A stretch of 64,000 nucleotides of DNA from positions 310,001 through 374,000 of the forward strand of contig CAKTFN010000001.1 in the NCBI GenBank assembly GCA_934561055.1, in the 5' to 3' direction. Both the position numbers and the translations under genes were made by a program. This DNA comes from an uncultured Eubacteriales bacterium (GTDB lineage: Bacteria > Bacillota > Clostridia > Oscillospirales > Acutalibacteraceae). Every line of letters begins with the position of its first letter. Position 1 is the first letter of the stretch. The notes under the pieces were generated by a model. It was not told where the DNA came from. It saw only the letters and a program-made list of their open reading frames with translations, and did no database searches. Below are positions 16,401-22,415 of the stretch, piece by piece.

Positions 16401-18280
16401 GTTGAAGAGCCGGTTCCGTTGCTATTCCACGGAGTCGGCTCACCGATGTAATCAAATCCCGTCCAAACAAATTCGCCCGAGAACCAATCGTTTGCGGCGG
16501 TGTAATACCAACCGTAAGCTGCGGTTGAGCCCCAATTTACCTTTGAATTGTCATAAGAATAAAGCGCATAATTCTTATTGCTGACCTTTCCGCCCTGTCT
16601 GTCATAAGAATAGGAATAAATTCCGCGGCTTGTTATCGTGGAAATTGTTTCCGTCGCAACGAACGGCTTTGTCAGCGTTCCGTTGTTTTTAAGCGTGTTC
16701 CACGCTTCCGGGTGATAGTTGGCGCCGATAACGTCCATATACTCGTCAACATCAAGAAGTCTGCTTTGATCGTTGCCCTGAGTAATCGGGCGGGTCGTGT
16801 CATAGGTTCTGATTGTGTCACGCATGAGAGCGGCAATTGTTATATAATTCACTTTTGAAGGAGCCTGGTAAAGCTCATTCGCACAATCCCAAATTACGAT
16901 TGAAGGATCGTTTCTATCACGAAGCATTGTTTCTTTTACAACAAACTGAGCCCATGTGAGATCACTCGAAGCACCGACAAGCTTGTTTTCTGTCTCCAGA
17001 TTGACGCTGAAATACTTACTGAAATCATTGGTATTTCCGTTTTTCGGCGAATCCCAATCGTCAAAAAATTCTTCCATGACAAGGAAGCCGAGCTCGTTGC
17101 AAAGGTCAATAAGAACTCTTGAAGCGGAGTTATGGCTCGTTCTGATTGCGTTGCATCCCATGTCCTTGAGAATTTTCAGCTGACGGTAAATTGCGTCATA
17201 TTCCTGAACGGCACCGAGTGCTCCCTGGTCATGGTGCATACAAACACCCTTGAGCTTTACGCTTCTTCCGTTGAGATAAAAACCGGTATCGGCAGTCCAA
17301 TCAATTGTTCTGATTCCGAAGTCGGTCTTATATTCATCAATGACACCGGTATTGGAATCGGAAATAACCGTTTCCAACGAATAAAGATTCGGAGAGTCGG
17401 TGTCCCAAAGTTCAGGAGAAGCAACCGTATGTTCAAAAGAAAGTTCTTCGGTTGAATTTGCGGCAATCGTCAACGGTTTTTCAAGCGTTGAAACCTTTTT
17501 CCCGGCCGGATCATAAATGTTCGTCCGAAGAGTTACATTCTTTTCGGTCTTTGAATCGTTGTCAACGGTAACGGCAGCATTGACTTTTGCGCTGTCCGAA
17601 GTGACAGTGGGAGTTGTGACATATGTTCCGTGGCGAGCAACATGAACTGTATTCGTAATTGTCATCGTCACGTCACGATAGATTCCCGAACCGGAATACC
17701 AACGGCTCGATCCCATTTCACTGACAACTTTAATTGCGATAAGGTTCCACGTGTTTCCGTTGCAGGTTATATAGTTTCCGATGCTTACGGAAAACGAGTT
17801 GTAACCGTAGTGATTTTCGCCAACGAGCTTTCCGTTAACATAAATATATGCATTGTTATAAACACCGTCAAAGTTCAGGAAAATTTCCTTGTCGGCATAT
17901 TCGGTCGGCATTGTGAACATCTTTCTGTACCAGCCCGTTCCGTTCGGAAGATTTCCCGATTCAACTTCGGTTCCGGAATTCGTGAATTCCTGATCGATGC
18001 TAAAGTCGTGCGGAAGATTAACCGTGCTCCATGCACTGTCGTCAAAAGCTTTCGCCATTGCACCGACGTGATCACTGAGGCTGAACTTCCAATTATTGTT
18101 AAAGTTCAGGTCAACACGTTTGATACTGCCGCCGTTAACCGAGGCCGGAGAAGTTTCTGCCGACGACTTCACGGTAAGCATTGACGAATCAAAAACGCAC
18201 GAACCGAAAAGCATCACCGCACACAGAAAAAAGCTCACACAGCTTTTAAAGATTCTTTTAACTGTCTGCTTTCTTTTCAT
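10487..18280 (-). CDS. Giant secreted GH2 glycosidase (beta-galactosidase-like) with fibro-slime domain
   Basis: A 2597-residue exported protein. Signal peptide to about residue 41. GH2 sugar-binding, Ig-like and TIM-barrel domains follow (about 55-680), with HHDQGALG, general acid/base Glu469 (CANEL) and nucleophile Glu544 (VATET), 75 residues apart as in LacZ. DUF4982/Big-like domains follow (about 690-900). Two related beta-rich repeats (about 960-1260) start with GDYIITG and GEYAIYNN. A FIVAR-like helical stretch (about 1267-1344) and a fibro-slime domain (about 1530-1785, core FMGDDDVLVYVDD...LDNGGIHGSR) precede more beta modules. The end is a Thr/Glu/Asp linker and an amphipathic tail (2571-2597). 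Probably an envelope-attached enzyme cutting beta-galactosyl or related glycans of host mucin or plant polymers. Start supported by AAGGAGGA; promoter at 18361-18333. Confidence 0.93.
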   Translation of the reverse strand: MKRKQTVKRIFKSCVSFFLCAVMLFGSCVFDSSMLTVKSSAETSPASVNGGSIKRVDLNFNNNWKFSLSDHVGAMAKAFDDSAWSTVNLPHDFSIDQEFTNSGTEVESGNLPNGTGWYRKMFTMPTEYADKEIFLNFDGVYNNAYIYVNGKLVGENHYGYNSFSVSIGNYITCNGNTWNLIAIKVVSEMGSSRWYSGSGIYRDVTMTITNTVHVARHGTYVTTPTVTSDSAKVNAAVTVDNDSKTEKNVTLRTNIYDPAGKKVSTLEKPLTIAANSTEELSFEHTVASPELWDTDSPNLYSLETVISDSNTGVIDEYKTDFGIRTIDWTADTGFYLNGRSVKLKGVCMHHDQGALGAVQEYDAIYRQLKILKDMGCNAIRTSHNSASRVLIDLCNELGFLVMEEFFDDWDSPKNGNTNDFSKYFSVNLETENKLVGASSDLTWAQFVVKETMLRDRNDPSIVIWDCANELYQAPSKVNYITIAALMRDTIRTYDTTRPITQGNDQSRLLDVDEYMDVIGANYHPEAWNTLKNNGTLTKPFVATETISTITSRGIYSYSYDRQGGKVSNKNYALYSYDNSKVNWGSTAAYGWYYTAANDWFSGEFVWTGFDYIGEPTPWNSNGTGSSTIPNSSYFGIVDSAGFPKDQYYLYRSWWQNNDTTLHLLPGTWNKENLYLNNGFAYINVYSNADHIELLLNGKVIGTAQSTDVVTANGYKYKTWSETAVDSENCNTNEIYSATGHDLYAQFGVKYAQGTLSVKAYDAAGNEITDAVGTKSVTSGKPAVKVVAKVWNDRTFVANGEDLAYVEFEAVDEDGNFVNDYYGTLNVSVNNDGIIVGVDNGFQGTTQKFRQKSALKSETNALIEMFSGRALAIVRTTDVPNNIQVTATTSDGLTVVGATFTSREATNEEKYYYFENFVPKSVIAYKPNVYDEYEMLQEEFKAIGPPQVVNVNYEYYPVTNVASSFLLPSGDYIITGTSDNPGNPAACGAMTARVYNGSTKGLYSTGTQGTPSATDQTWHFELLENGKYYVYYTDSALKSHYITLGTAGGTMTLSETPYELTVTASNGGVLVGNGTQYINFYGSTNPRNLVSTWSSGTSLKLYSTDGTTVTQVEVGNDDLSVGIDDGEYAIYNNANSLSLVMSDEISSNRAAGVKGTAKNSILSMAKDHYFIIEKAEGKNGNKFYIKTATGKYINMGSANASLSLSDVPQPITAYVVGDGRVCFYSDDNQFLDLFVNENAFSCWSGTTSNISDNRKMYLYRKPSDSAGVDTYTEALYLAIKKGLNYAPGSYEKKSYEELFNALDSGTDIYKNSSSTAAEKIAATKRIEDAIAGLQNFIKKFPARLIKYGYNPSSDKPYNGGSLEYNEQTYSQMRAAILANENLVNQIKDVIDYDGSKGTVWGSGYKDGALNSAIARYAMIYSLAFRDSTVTGGTAAKNFEMAAWNHWQKNNTQGASERQDEGVSLQGIYSKYLGAAGVPVSHTAYDIDGGLTYLSGHAKTGLLSNIVLNVKTDSSASKSITLTPLNNISIYVPDFFSAKNVEGTENEYTKYYWNTDFPFFCTTDSEGVNHYIYDSSDGSHIIRASYDDAAQTAVVDLYPQNNWSVNRPYVGAGKGFFPFNYQKDPTENETGETEFTGENAIYHFGMTFEMEFYIPKGGKYSKTSEDFVFSFMGDDDVLVYVDDTLVLDNGGIHGSRSCDINFTEASVSYQYAMSVADKKLVSTKENDVYYKYGETYDYISDVNQTAIEYLNKIKNDGQKHVFRFYYLERGSTESNCKITFNLQQVSEHIELNDQTLVADYGLPIAYNAQDNNTISEVAVKNGAKIEYIGVTDKIEKAISFTEPEDLITFGKNASSMRWSGEYGNYEVTKDGLITYEPTTTQFNGSDSFYLCAEINDDPTYSNGTVYYAFEKTTFVPATNIYYEEDFFEGYIGGMSYTDGTTPTGFDNSSMNYGAWETVLNGEKAGNQAADLVGNPNANPYGYDQAYESSKTFSNGSARKVAVSEKNNPNSKFSGGSGATWPNLQFTFTGTGFDLVSLTNNKTGIFSVEVFKGTDTTKKPLKRNIVDTYYGSSYVRLYADKDGNPTGVITETPLYWTKNNNCTFNPTYYGENGIISSKVAYYDVSGTGYTYKPTYYDENGNLTSTETENPAYSYAYAYGWMTDGGSEENALYQIPVLGIENLNYGQYTAVITPMFSSMYKHYREDELADGTKAKSFDLYVDGIRIYNPAGVDDDIADKVIADAYKKDGEAYPNYIELRNMIIGADKFGDIESKQGVIFIDGIPALNNDVEKFKVAGPNNELYLASGQAVAFEVWATAVPTDIQIFAKTAKGTPTLKLSYEGMDVEKKITSSSFMANSFNSLLPVSQKMKWTQVTVNGKAYYTSGTLVIANSSTQDTILSLGKIKWTFDIRGAYGFFRIPSENVDEQVLLMSTKTTFRKAKAVVSSLYTKTEISSDNIVVPEANPVAGESTVVTIKTSSDVKTLLIKDESGNVIEPESVEKIASQLDDETTTWKVTLSFSEAGKYVYTVTGINSYGYEDKKSTEFTVTVLQKEEPTTEKPTDGTTDDSDEKPSEGKSFFEKLQGFFEKIIYFFKKLFGFLK

Positions 18281-18332
18281 GTCATAAAGTCCTCCTTACG
18301 AGAATATGGATGCCGATTTTATAGACCATTTT

Positions 18333-18361
18333 ATTTTAACAAAACTGTCGAATTCTGTCAA
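18333..18361 (-). promoter_or_regulatory. SigmaA promoter of the GH2 gene (and possibly the RiPP-like genes)
   Basis: On the minus strand TTGACA (18361-18356), 17-nt spacer, TAAAAT (18338-18333). It is the only convincing promoter upstream of the 18280-7115 gene string. The 18281-18610 gap holds this, the divergent MATE promoter and an open but startless stretch (about 18365-18545) that I could not assign. Confidence 0.75.
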
Positions 18362-18542
18362 CATCGCAAGAAGAAAAAACGGCATTTTTTGCAGCCGGCG
18401 TCGCAAATGCATATATTTCATATTTCACAGGAGTGCTTGACGTTTCGCTGACATCACTTTCCGAAATATTAAACGAAATGATCATAAATAATTCTTTGAT
18501 TTTCCGAACTTTGGTACTTTCGCAGAAATTTTTGCAGTCCTC

Positions 18543-18571
18543 TTGACTTTTGACCGAAGGCAGAATATAAC
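18543..18571 (+). promoter_or_regulatory. SigmaA promoter of the MATE exporter
   Basis: TTGACT (18543-18548), 17-nt spacer, TATAAC (18566-18571), about 40 nt before the ATG. Confidence 0.75.
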
Positions 18572-18610
18572 AGTATCAGGAAATATTAATCATACGAGGT
18601 ATGAAAAAGA

Positions 18611-19996
18611 ATGGAAAAAGCAATAAAAAAACAAAGTCTTGATATGCTCAACGGCCCGATTTGGAACAAGATTCCCCTCTTTGCCCTTCCCATCGCCGCA
18701 ACGGCAATGCTCGAACAGCTTTTCAACGCTTCGGACATTGCGGTCGTCGGAAACTTCACCGCAAAAGCTCAAAGAACCGCCGCGGTTGCCGCCGTCGGAG
18801 CAAACAGCCCGGTAATCGGCCTTATTGTCAACCTTTTCGTCGGAATTGCGCTTGGCGCTAACGTAATTATTGCAAACGCAATCGGCCGTGACGACAAAGA
18901 TTCCGTTCAAAAAGCCGTAAACACTTCAATAATTATGGCGCTCGTCGGCGGCTTTGCCGTTGCAATTATCGGTGAACTTGCCGCCGCACCGATTTTGAGT
19001 TCGCTCAACGTTCCGGACGACGTCTTTCCGCTTGCGCTTTTATATTTAAGAATCTACCTTATCGGAATGCCCGTCATTCTTCTTTATAACTTTGAAGCGG
19101 CAATTTTCAGAAGCATCGGAGACACAAAGGTTCCTCTTATTGCCCTCGCGATTTCCGGAGTTTTGAACGTTATTCTCAATCTCTTTTTTGTTATTGTTCT
19201 CAAAATGAATGTAAACGGTGTTGCAATCGCAACCGTTATTTCAAACACCGTCAGTTCCGCAATCCTCTTTTTCAGACTCATAAAAACCGATAAATACATT
19301 CATCTTGACATTAAAAACCTGCATTTTTCATTCTCGATTTTCAAACGTGTTTTAAAAATCGGATTGCCGGCCGGAATCCAAAGCGCCGTTTTTTCAATTT
19401 CAAACATCATTATTCAGTCGGCTGTCAACAGCCTCGGAACGGCTGTTATGGCAGCATCAAGCGCGGCATTCAACGTTGAAATTTTTGCTTATTACGTTTT
19501 CAACTCTTTCAGCCAGGCCTGCACAACCTTTGTCGGTCAAAACTACGGAGCCGGAAAAATTGACCGTTGCAAAAAAACGCTCGCAATTTCAATTCTTGAA
19601 GATGCAATCGCTTCGGGAACGACGATTGTTATTGTTCTTTTTTTCGGTCGGTTCCTTCTTTCGATTTTCAACAACAACCATGAAGTAATAGAACTCGGAT
19701 ATATGCGTTTGCAGGTAATCTTTTTCGCATACATTTTCTCAATGCTTTACGAAATAATGTCAGGTTATATGAGAGGCTTTGGTATTTCACTCACTCCGGC
19801 AATTCTCACTACGCTCGGAATTTGCGGAATCAGAATCGTTTGGATCAAAACCGTTTTTCCGAACGATCCGTCGTTCAGAACAATCATGAACGTCTATCCG
19901 ATAAGCCTTGCTTCAACCGCAGTTTTGATTTTTGCCGCCTTGATAATTATCCGCCCGTCAAAACGTTACGGCAAAAAGAAAGATTCAAAAATCTGA
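18611..19996 (+). CDS. MATE-family multidrug/toxin efflux transporter
   Basis: A 461-residue membrane protein with about twelve predicted hydrophobic segments arranged as two similar halves, typical of MATE (NorM/DinF-superfamily) antiporters that export cationic drugs or metabolites using Na+ or H+. The N-terminal GPIWNKIPLFALPIAATAMLEQLFN and the ADIAVVGNF-like first helix region, the second-half start VLKIGLPAGIQSAVFSISN, and the VGQNYGAGK motif between helices are family landmarks. The ATG at 18611 has GAGG 11 nt upstream; an earlier ATG is out of frame. It stands alone between its own promoter and terminator. Substrate cannot be inferred; no regulator is adjacent. Confidence 0.93.
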   Translation: MEKAIKKQSLDMLNGPIWNKIPLFALPIAATAMLEQLFNASDIAVVGNFTAKAQRTAAVAAVGANSPVIGLIVNLFVGIALGANVIIANAIGRDDKDSVQKAVNTSIIMALVGGFAVAIIGELAAAPILSSLNVPDDVFPLALLYLRIYLIGMPVILLYNFEAAIFRSIGDTKVPLIALAISGVLNVILNLFFVIVLKMNVNGVAIATVISNTVSSAILFFRLIKTDKYIHLDIKNLHFSFSIFKRVLKIGLPAGIQSAVFSISNIIIQSAVNSLGTAVMAASSAAFNVEIFAYYVFNSFSQACTTFVGQNYGAGKIDRCKKTLAISILEDAIASGTTIVIVLFFGRFLLSIFNNNHEVIELGYMRLQVIFFAYIFSMLYEIMSGYMRGFGISLTPAILTTLGICGIRIVWIKTVFPNDPSFRTIMNVYPISLASTAVLIFAALIIIRPSKRYGKKKDSKI

Positions 19997-20004
19997 ATAT
20001 ACAT

Positions 20005-20047
20005 GATGTGCCCGCTGTCAAGTTGACGGCGGGCACATCGGTTTTTA
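20005..20047 (+). terminator. Terminator of the MATE gene
   Basis: A 14-15 bp stem (GATGTGCCCGC / GCGGGCACATC extended by GTC/GAC across a mismatch) then GGTTTTTATT. Only the plus direction has a T-run. Confidence 0.88.
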
Positions 20048-20078
20048 TTATTAAAGCGTTGTTTTTTAAGTTCGGCAA

Positions 20079-20897
20079 TCAGTCTGGATTCAGAAAATCT
20101 TTTCTGTATTTTACTTTGAAAAACTCGGCAAGTTCTTTCATCTCACTGTCTTTGATTGTGTTGACTCGCGGGAGATGAGCGGTCAGCATATAAATCTGCG
20201 CCGCCTTTTCGACGGTTTCAATGAGGCCGAAGGTTTCGTCCATTGTTTTTCCTGCGCCGTAAATTCCGTGCATTCCCCAAACAACAAGGCGAAATTCTTC
20301 CATTTTCTTTGCCGTTGCTTCACCGATTTCGTTCGTTCCGCAAAGCATCCACGGAAGAACTCCGACCCCGTCCGGGAAAACAACGATACATTCGGTGCAC
20401 ATTTCCCAAAGTGTGTGAGTAAACTTTTTTTCGTCAAGCTCGTGAACATAATTCATCGCAAGCGTGTTCGTCGGGTGAGAATGCATAACAACCCTGTTTT
20501 CCGGATCGACTTTAAGCCTTGCCATGTGGCTCATGAGATGCGCCGGAAGTTCGGACGTAAACTTTCCGCCGTCACTATATCCCCAAAGAAGTTCCGCGGT
20601 TGTTCCGTCTTTTGCAATACGAATGATTCCGAGGTTGTTTTCCGGATCCTTCTCAACGTTTTTGAAGTACTTTCCGGTTCCTGTGACAATAAAAATTTTT
20701 CCGATTAAGTCTTTTGCTTCAAAGCCCGTCGGGATAGTTCGGATTACGTTATTAAGATCGAGATAATCTGAAACTTCGCTTTCGTCAAGAAGGTAGCTGA
20801 TATTTCCGCCGTTTCTTTCATCCCAGCCGAGACGATACATATTCGCCGTAGTTTCACACATTTCCTTAACAAACGGTGCTGTTAAAATGTCTTTCAT
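20079..20897 (-). CDS. rhaD: L-rhamnulose-1-phosphate aldolase
   Basis: Zn-dependent class II aldolase that cleaves rhamnulose 1-phosphate to dihydroxyacetone phosphate and L-lactaldehyde. The 272-residue product has the family length. Visible features: NGGNISYLL phosphate-binding loop near residues 30-38, VMHSHPTNTLAM containing the zinc ligands (H-x-H), the catalytic-base region in SELPAHLMSH, and WGMHGIYGAGKTMDETFGLIETVEKAAQI with the third zinc His. Its ATG overlaps the stop of the upstream rhaA-derived ORF (20894-20897), so the two were one operon. rhaB (kinase), a transporter and a regulator are absent here. The enzyme itself looks intact, but the pathway step before it is damaged. Confidence 0.95.
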   Translation of the reverse strand: MKDILTAPFVKEMCETTANMYRLGWDERNGGNISYLLDESEVSDYLDLNNVIRTIPTGFEAKDLIGKIFIVTGTGKYFKNVEKDPENNLGIIRIAKDGTTAELLWGYSDGGKFTSELPAHLMSHMARLKVDPENRVVMHSHPTNTLAMNYVHELDEKKFTHTLWEMCTECIVVFPDGVGVLPWMLCGTNEIGEATAKKMEEFRLVVWGMHGIYGAGKTMDETFGLIETVEKAAQIYMLTAHLPRVNTIKDSEMKELAEFFKVKYRKDFLNPD

Positions 20898-21922
20898 TTT
20901 CTTTGCTCCAATACTTCTTTTTCATATTTATTAACCTCTGCCAGATAATCGGCAGGGGTATTTGTTCGTTTTAGGTACTCGTCCCAAACATCGCCGAACG
21001 GCATCGTTTTAAGCTCTTCGTGAATCACCATAAGTGAAGTAAAATCCGCTTCGTTTTGAAGTTTCTTCATTCTCTCGTTCGGCTCAAGCAACGCATACAG
21101 CAATGCCTTGCGAACACTTCTTATGCCCGTTACCCATGCGGAAAGACGGTTGATCGACGCATCAAAATAGTCCGTTGCAATAAATACACGGTCAAGCGCG
21201 TTTGCTCTGACAATTTCCTTTGCAATCTCTTTTGTTTCGTCGTCAAAAAGAACAACGTGGTCACTGTCCCATCGAACGCCTCTTGTGATGTGCAAAGCAA
21301 GCTTTTCATTGAACAAAAGCATTGACGAAATTTTGTCGTTTACAACCTCCGTAGGGTGGTAATGTCCGTTATCCATGAGCGGAGTGATATCGTTTTGAGC
21401 AACATAATTCATGCAAAATTCGGCAGATCCGACGGTATAGCTTTCAAGACCGATTCCGAAAACCTTTGATTCGAGCGTCACAAAAACTTTCTCTTTATCA
21501 TACGGCACAGAAAGAATTTCGTCAAGTGATTTTTTAAATCTTGCCCTCGGCGAAAGCCTGTCGGCCGGAATGTCTTTGTATCCGTCCGGAATCCATATGT
21601 TCATCACGCACGGAACTCCCGTCTCGTTTGCAAAATATTCCGAAATTTTAAGACAGCGTTTTCCATGCTCGACCCAAAAAGTGCGAACCGCTTTGTCCGG
21701 CGAAGAAAGAGTGAGATTCTCTTTTACCATCGGGTGAGAAAAGAAAGTCGGGTTGAAATCAATTCCCATCTTTCGTTCTTTTGCAAATCGTGTAATGAAA
21801 TTGGTTAATTGTTTCATGGTAAAACCATACTTTTCACAAATTTTTCGCTTAGTTATCCCTTGACTCCTTAATTCTATTATTTCGTCTTCATATTGACTTA
21901 TATGTCGATAACTTCTTTCCAT
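20894..21922 (-). CDS. IS transposase N-terminus fused in frame to 5'-truncated L-rhamnose isomerase (rhaA)
   Basis: Residues 1-45 (HISQYEDEIIELRSQGITKR..., MKQLTNFITR) are the helix-turn-helix start of an IS3-type transposase. From about residue 47 (AKERKMGIDFNPTFFSHP) the protein is L-rhamnose isomerase to its end: NIWIPDGYKDIPADRLSPR, LESKVFGIGLESYTVGS, DNGHYHPTEVV, RWDSDHVV, DYFDASINRL. Rhamnose isomerases are about 415-420 residues, so roughly the first third of the barrel, with its early active-site residues, is missing. Metal-ligand motifs of the remaining part are kept. The junction is near 21785. Activity is therefore doubtful, though the frame is open and carries the IS ribosome site. 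It may be a fusion that still serves to express rhaD. Confidence 0.9.
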   Translation of the reverse strand: MERSYRHISQYEDEIIELRSQGITKRKICEKYGFTMKQLTNFITRFAKERKMGIDFNPTFFSHPMVKENLTLSSPDKAVRTFWVEHGKRCLKISEYFANETGVPCVMNIWIPDGYKDIPADRLSPRARFKKSLDEILSVPYDKEKVFVTLESKVFGIGLESYTVGSAEFCMNYVAQNDITPLMDNGHYHPTEVVNDKISSMLLFNEKLALHITRGVRWDSDHVVLFDDETKEIAKEIVRANALDRVFIATDYFDASINRLSAWVTGIRSVRKALLYALLEPNERMKKLQNEADFTSLMVIHEELKTMPFGDVWDEYLKRTNTPADYLAEVNKYEKEVLEQRK

Positions 21923-22010
21923 AAGAAATCCTCCTATGGTAGTTTCTTTAATTCTACCATAGGAGGTCTCTTTTTTATTATCTATTTTTACGAACTTGTT
22001 CAGCGTGACA
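21787..22010 (-). mobile_element. 5' end of an IS3-like insertion sequence (remnant)
   Basis: On the minus strand the remnant seems to start near TGTCACGCTGAACAAG (22010 downward), carries a hairpin around the transposase ribosome site, and encodes the first 45 transposase codons before running into rhaA. The 3' part of the IS is missing, so insertion plus deletion is likely. The left boundary is a guess; the inner junction is good to a few bases. Confidence 0.65.
21930..21966 (-). repeat. Inverted repeat sequestering the transposase ribosome binding site
   Basis: CCTCCTATGGTAG (21930-21942) and its exact complement CTACCATAGGAGG (21954-21966) form a 13-bp stem with an 11-nt loop. On the minus strand the AGGAGG of the second arm, 8 nt before the ATG at 21922, is wholly base-paired. 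Known IS elements use this design to silence transposase when read through from outside. Confidence 0.85.
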
Positions 22011-22044
22011 ACCTCTCAGATTTTATAATATTTGAGTGATAAAT

Positions 22045-22083
22045 AAAAAATTACCGTTGCTGATATGGTATCAACAACGGTAA
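22045..22083 (-). terminator. Terminator of the tRNA-fMet gene
   Basis: On the minus strand TTACCGTTG / CAACGGTAA (9 bp), with inner TGATA/TATCA, then TTTTTTATTT. It lies 6 nt past the tRNA CCA end. Confidence 0.88.
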
Positions 22084-22089
22084 CTGATT

Positions 22090-22166
22090 TGGTTGCGGAG
22101 ACAGGATTTGAACCTGCAACCTCCGGGTTATGAGCCCGACGAGCTACCGGGTTGCTCTACTCCGCG
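22090..22166 (-). tRNA. Initiator tRNA-Met (CAU)
   Basis: A 77-nt tRNA with encoded CCA. The anticodon loop CTCATAA gives CAU. Two initiator features are visible: an unpaired C1:A72 at the top of the acceptor stem (CGCGGAG against CTCCGCA) and three consecutive G:C pairs in the anticodon stem (GGG/CCC). The T-loop GGTTCAAATCC is canonical. It has its own consensus promoter and terminator. Confidence 0.97.
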
Positions 22167-22193
22167 ATGTCTCACTCTCTCAAGTGCTCAGTT

Positions 22194-22222
22194 ATTATAT
22201 ACTGTACGGTTTAAAATGTCAA
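22194..22222 (-). promoter_or_regulatory. Consensus promoter of tRNA-fMet
   Basis: On the minus strand TTGACA (22222-22217), 17-nt spacer and TATAAT (22199-22194), both perfect, as expected for a stable RNA gene. Confidence 0.92.
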
Positions 22223-22350
22223 TAGCTTTTTCAAAAAAAGTTGAATCTTTTTATTTTTAGTGTATATTTTTCTCAAAATTCAAAAAGTGAGAAATAAAAT
22301 ATCAAATTCCGTTTGCACAGACGGTTAATAAACCGATAATAATTTTCCTC

Positions 22351-22379
22351 TTTACAATCGGCTGATATTGTGCTATTAT
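22351..22379 (+). promoter_or_regulatory. Promoter of dinB
   Basis: TTTACA (22351-22356), 17-nt spacer, TATTAT (22374-22379). The LexA box starts 5 nt after the -10, over the probable TSS. Confidence 0.75.
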
Positions 22380-22384
22380 ATTAT

Positions 22385-22398
22385 CGAACAAATGTTCG
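22385..22398 (+). promoter_or_regulatory. LexA (SOS/DinR) box
   Basis: CGAAC-AAAT-GTTCG, a perfect match to the Gram-positive LexA operator CGAAC-N4-GTTCG, placed over the dinB transcription start. This predicts repression by LexA and induction by DNA damage. Confidence 0.92.
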
Positions 22399-22415
22399 GA
22401 AGAAGGTTGAAACAT

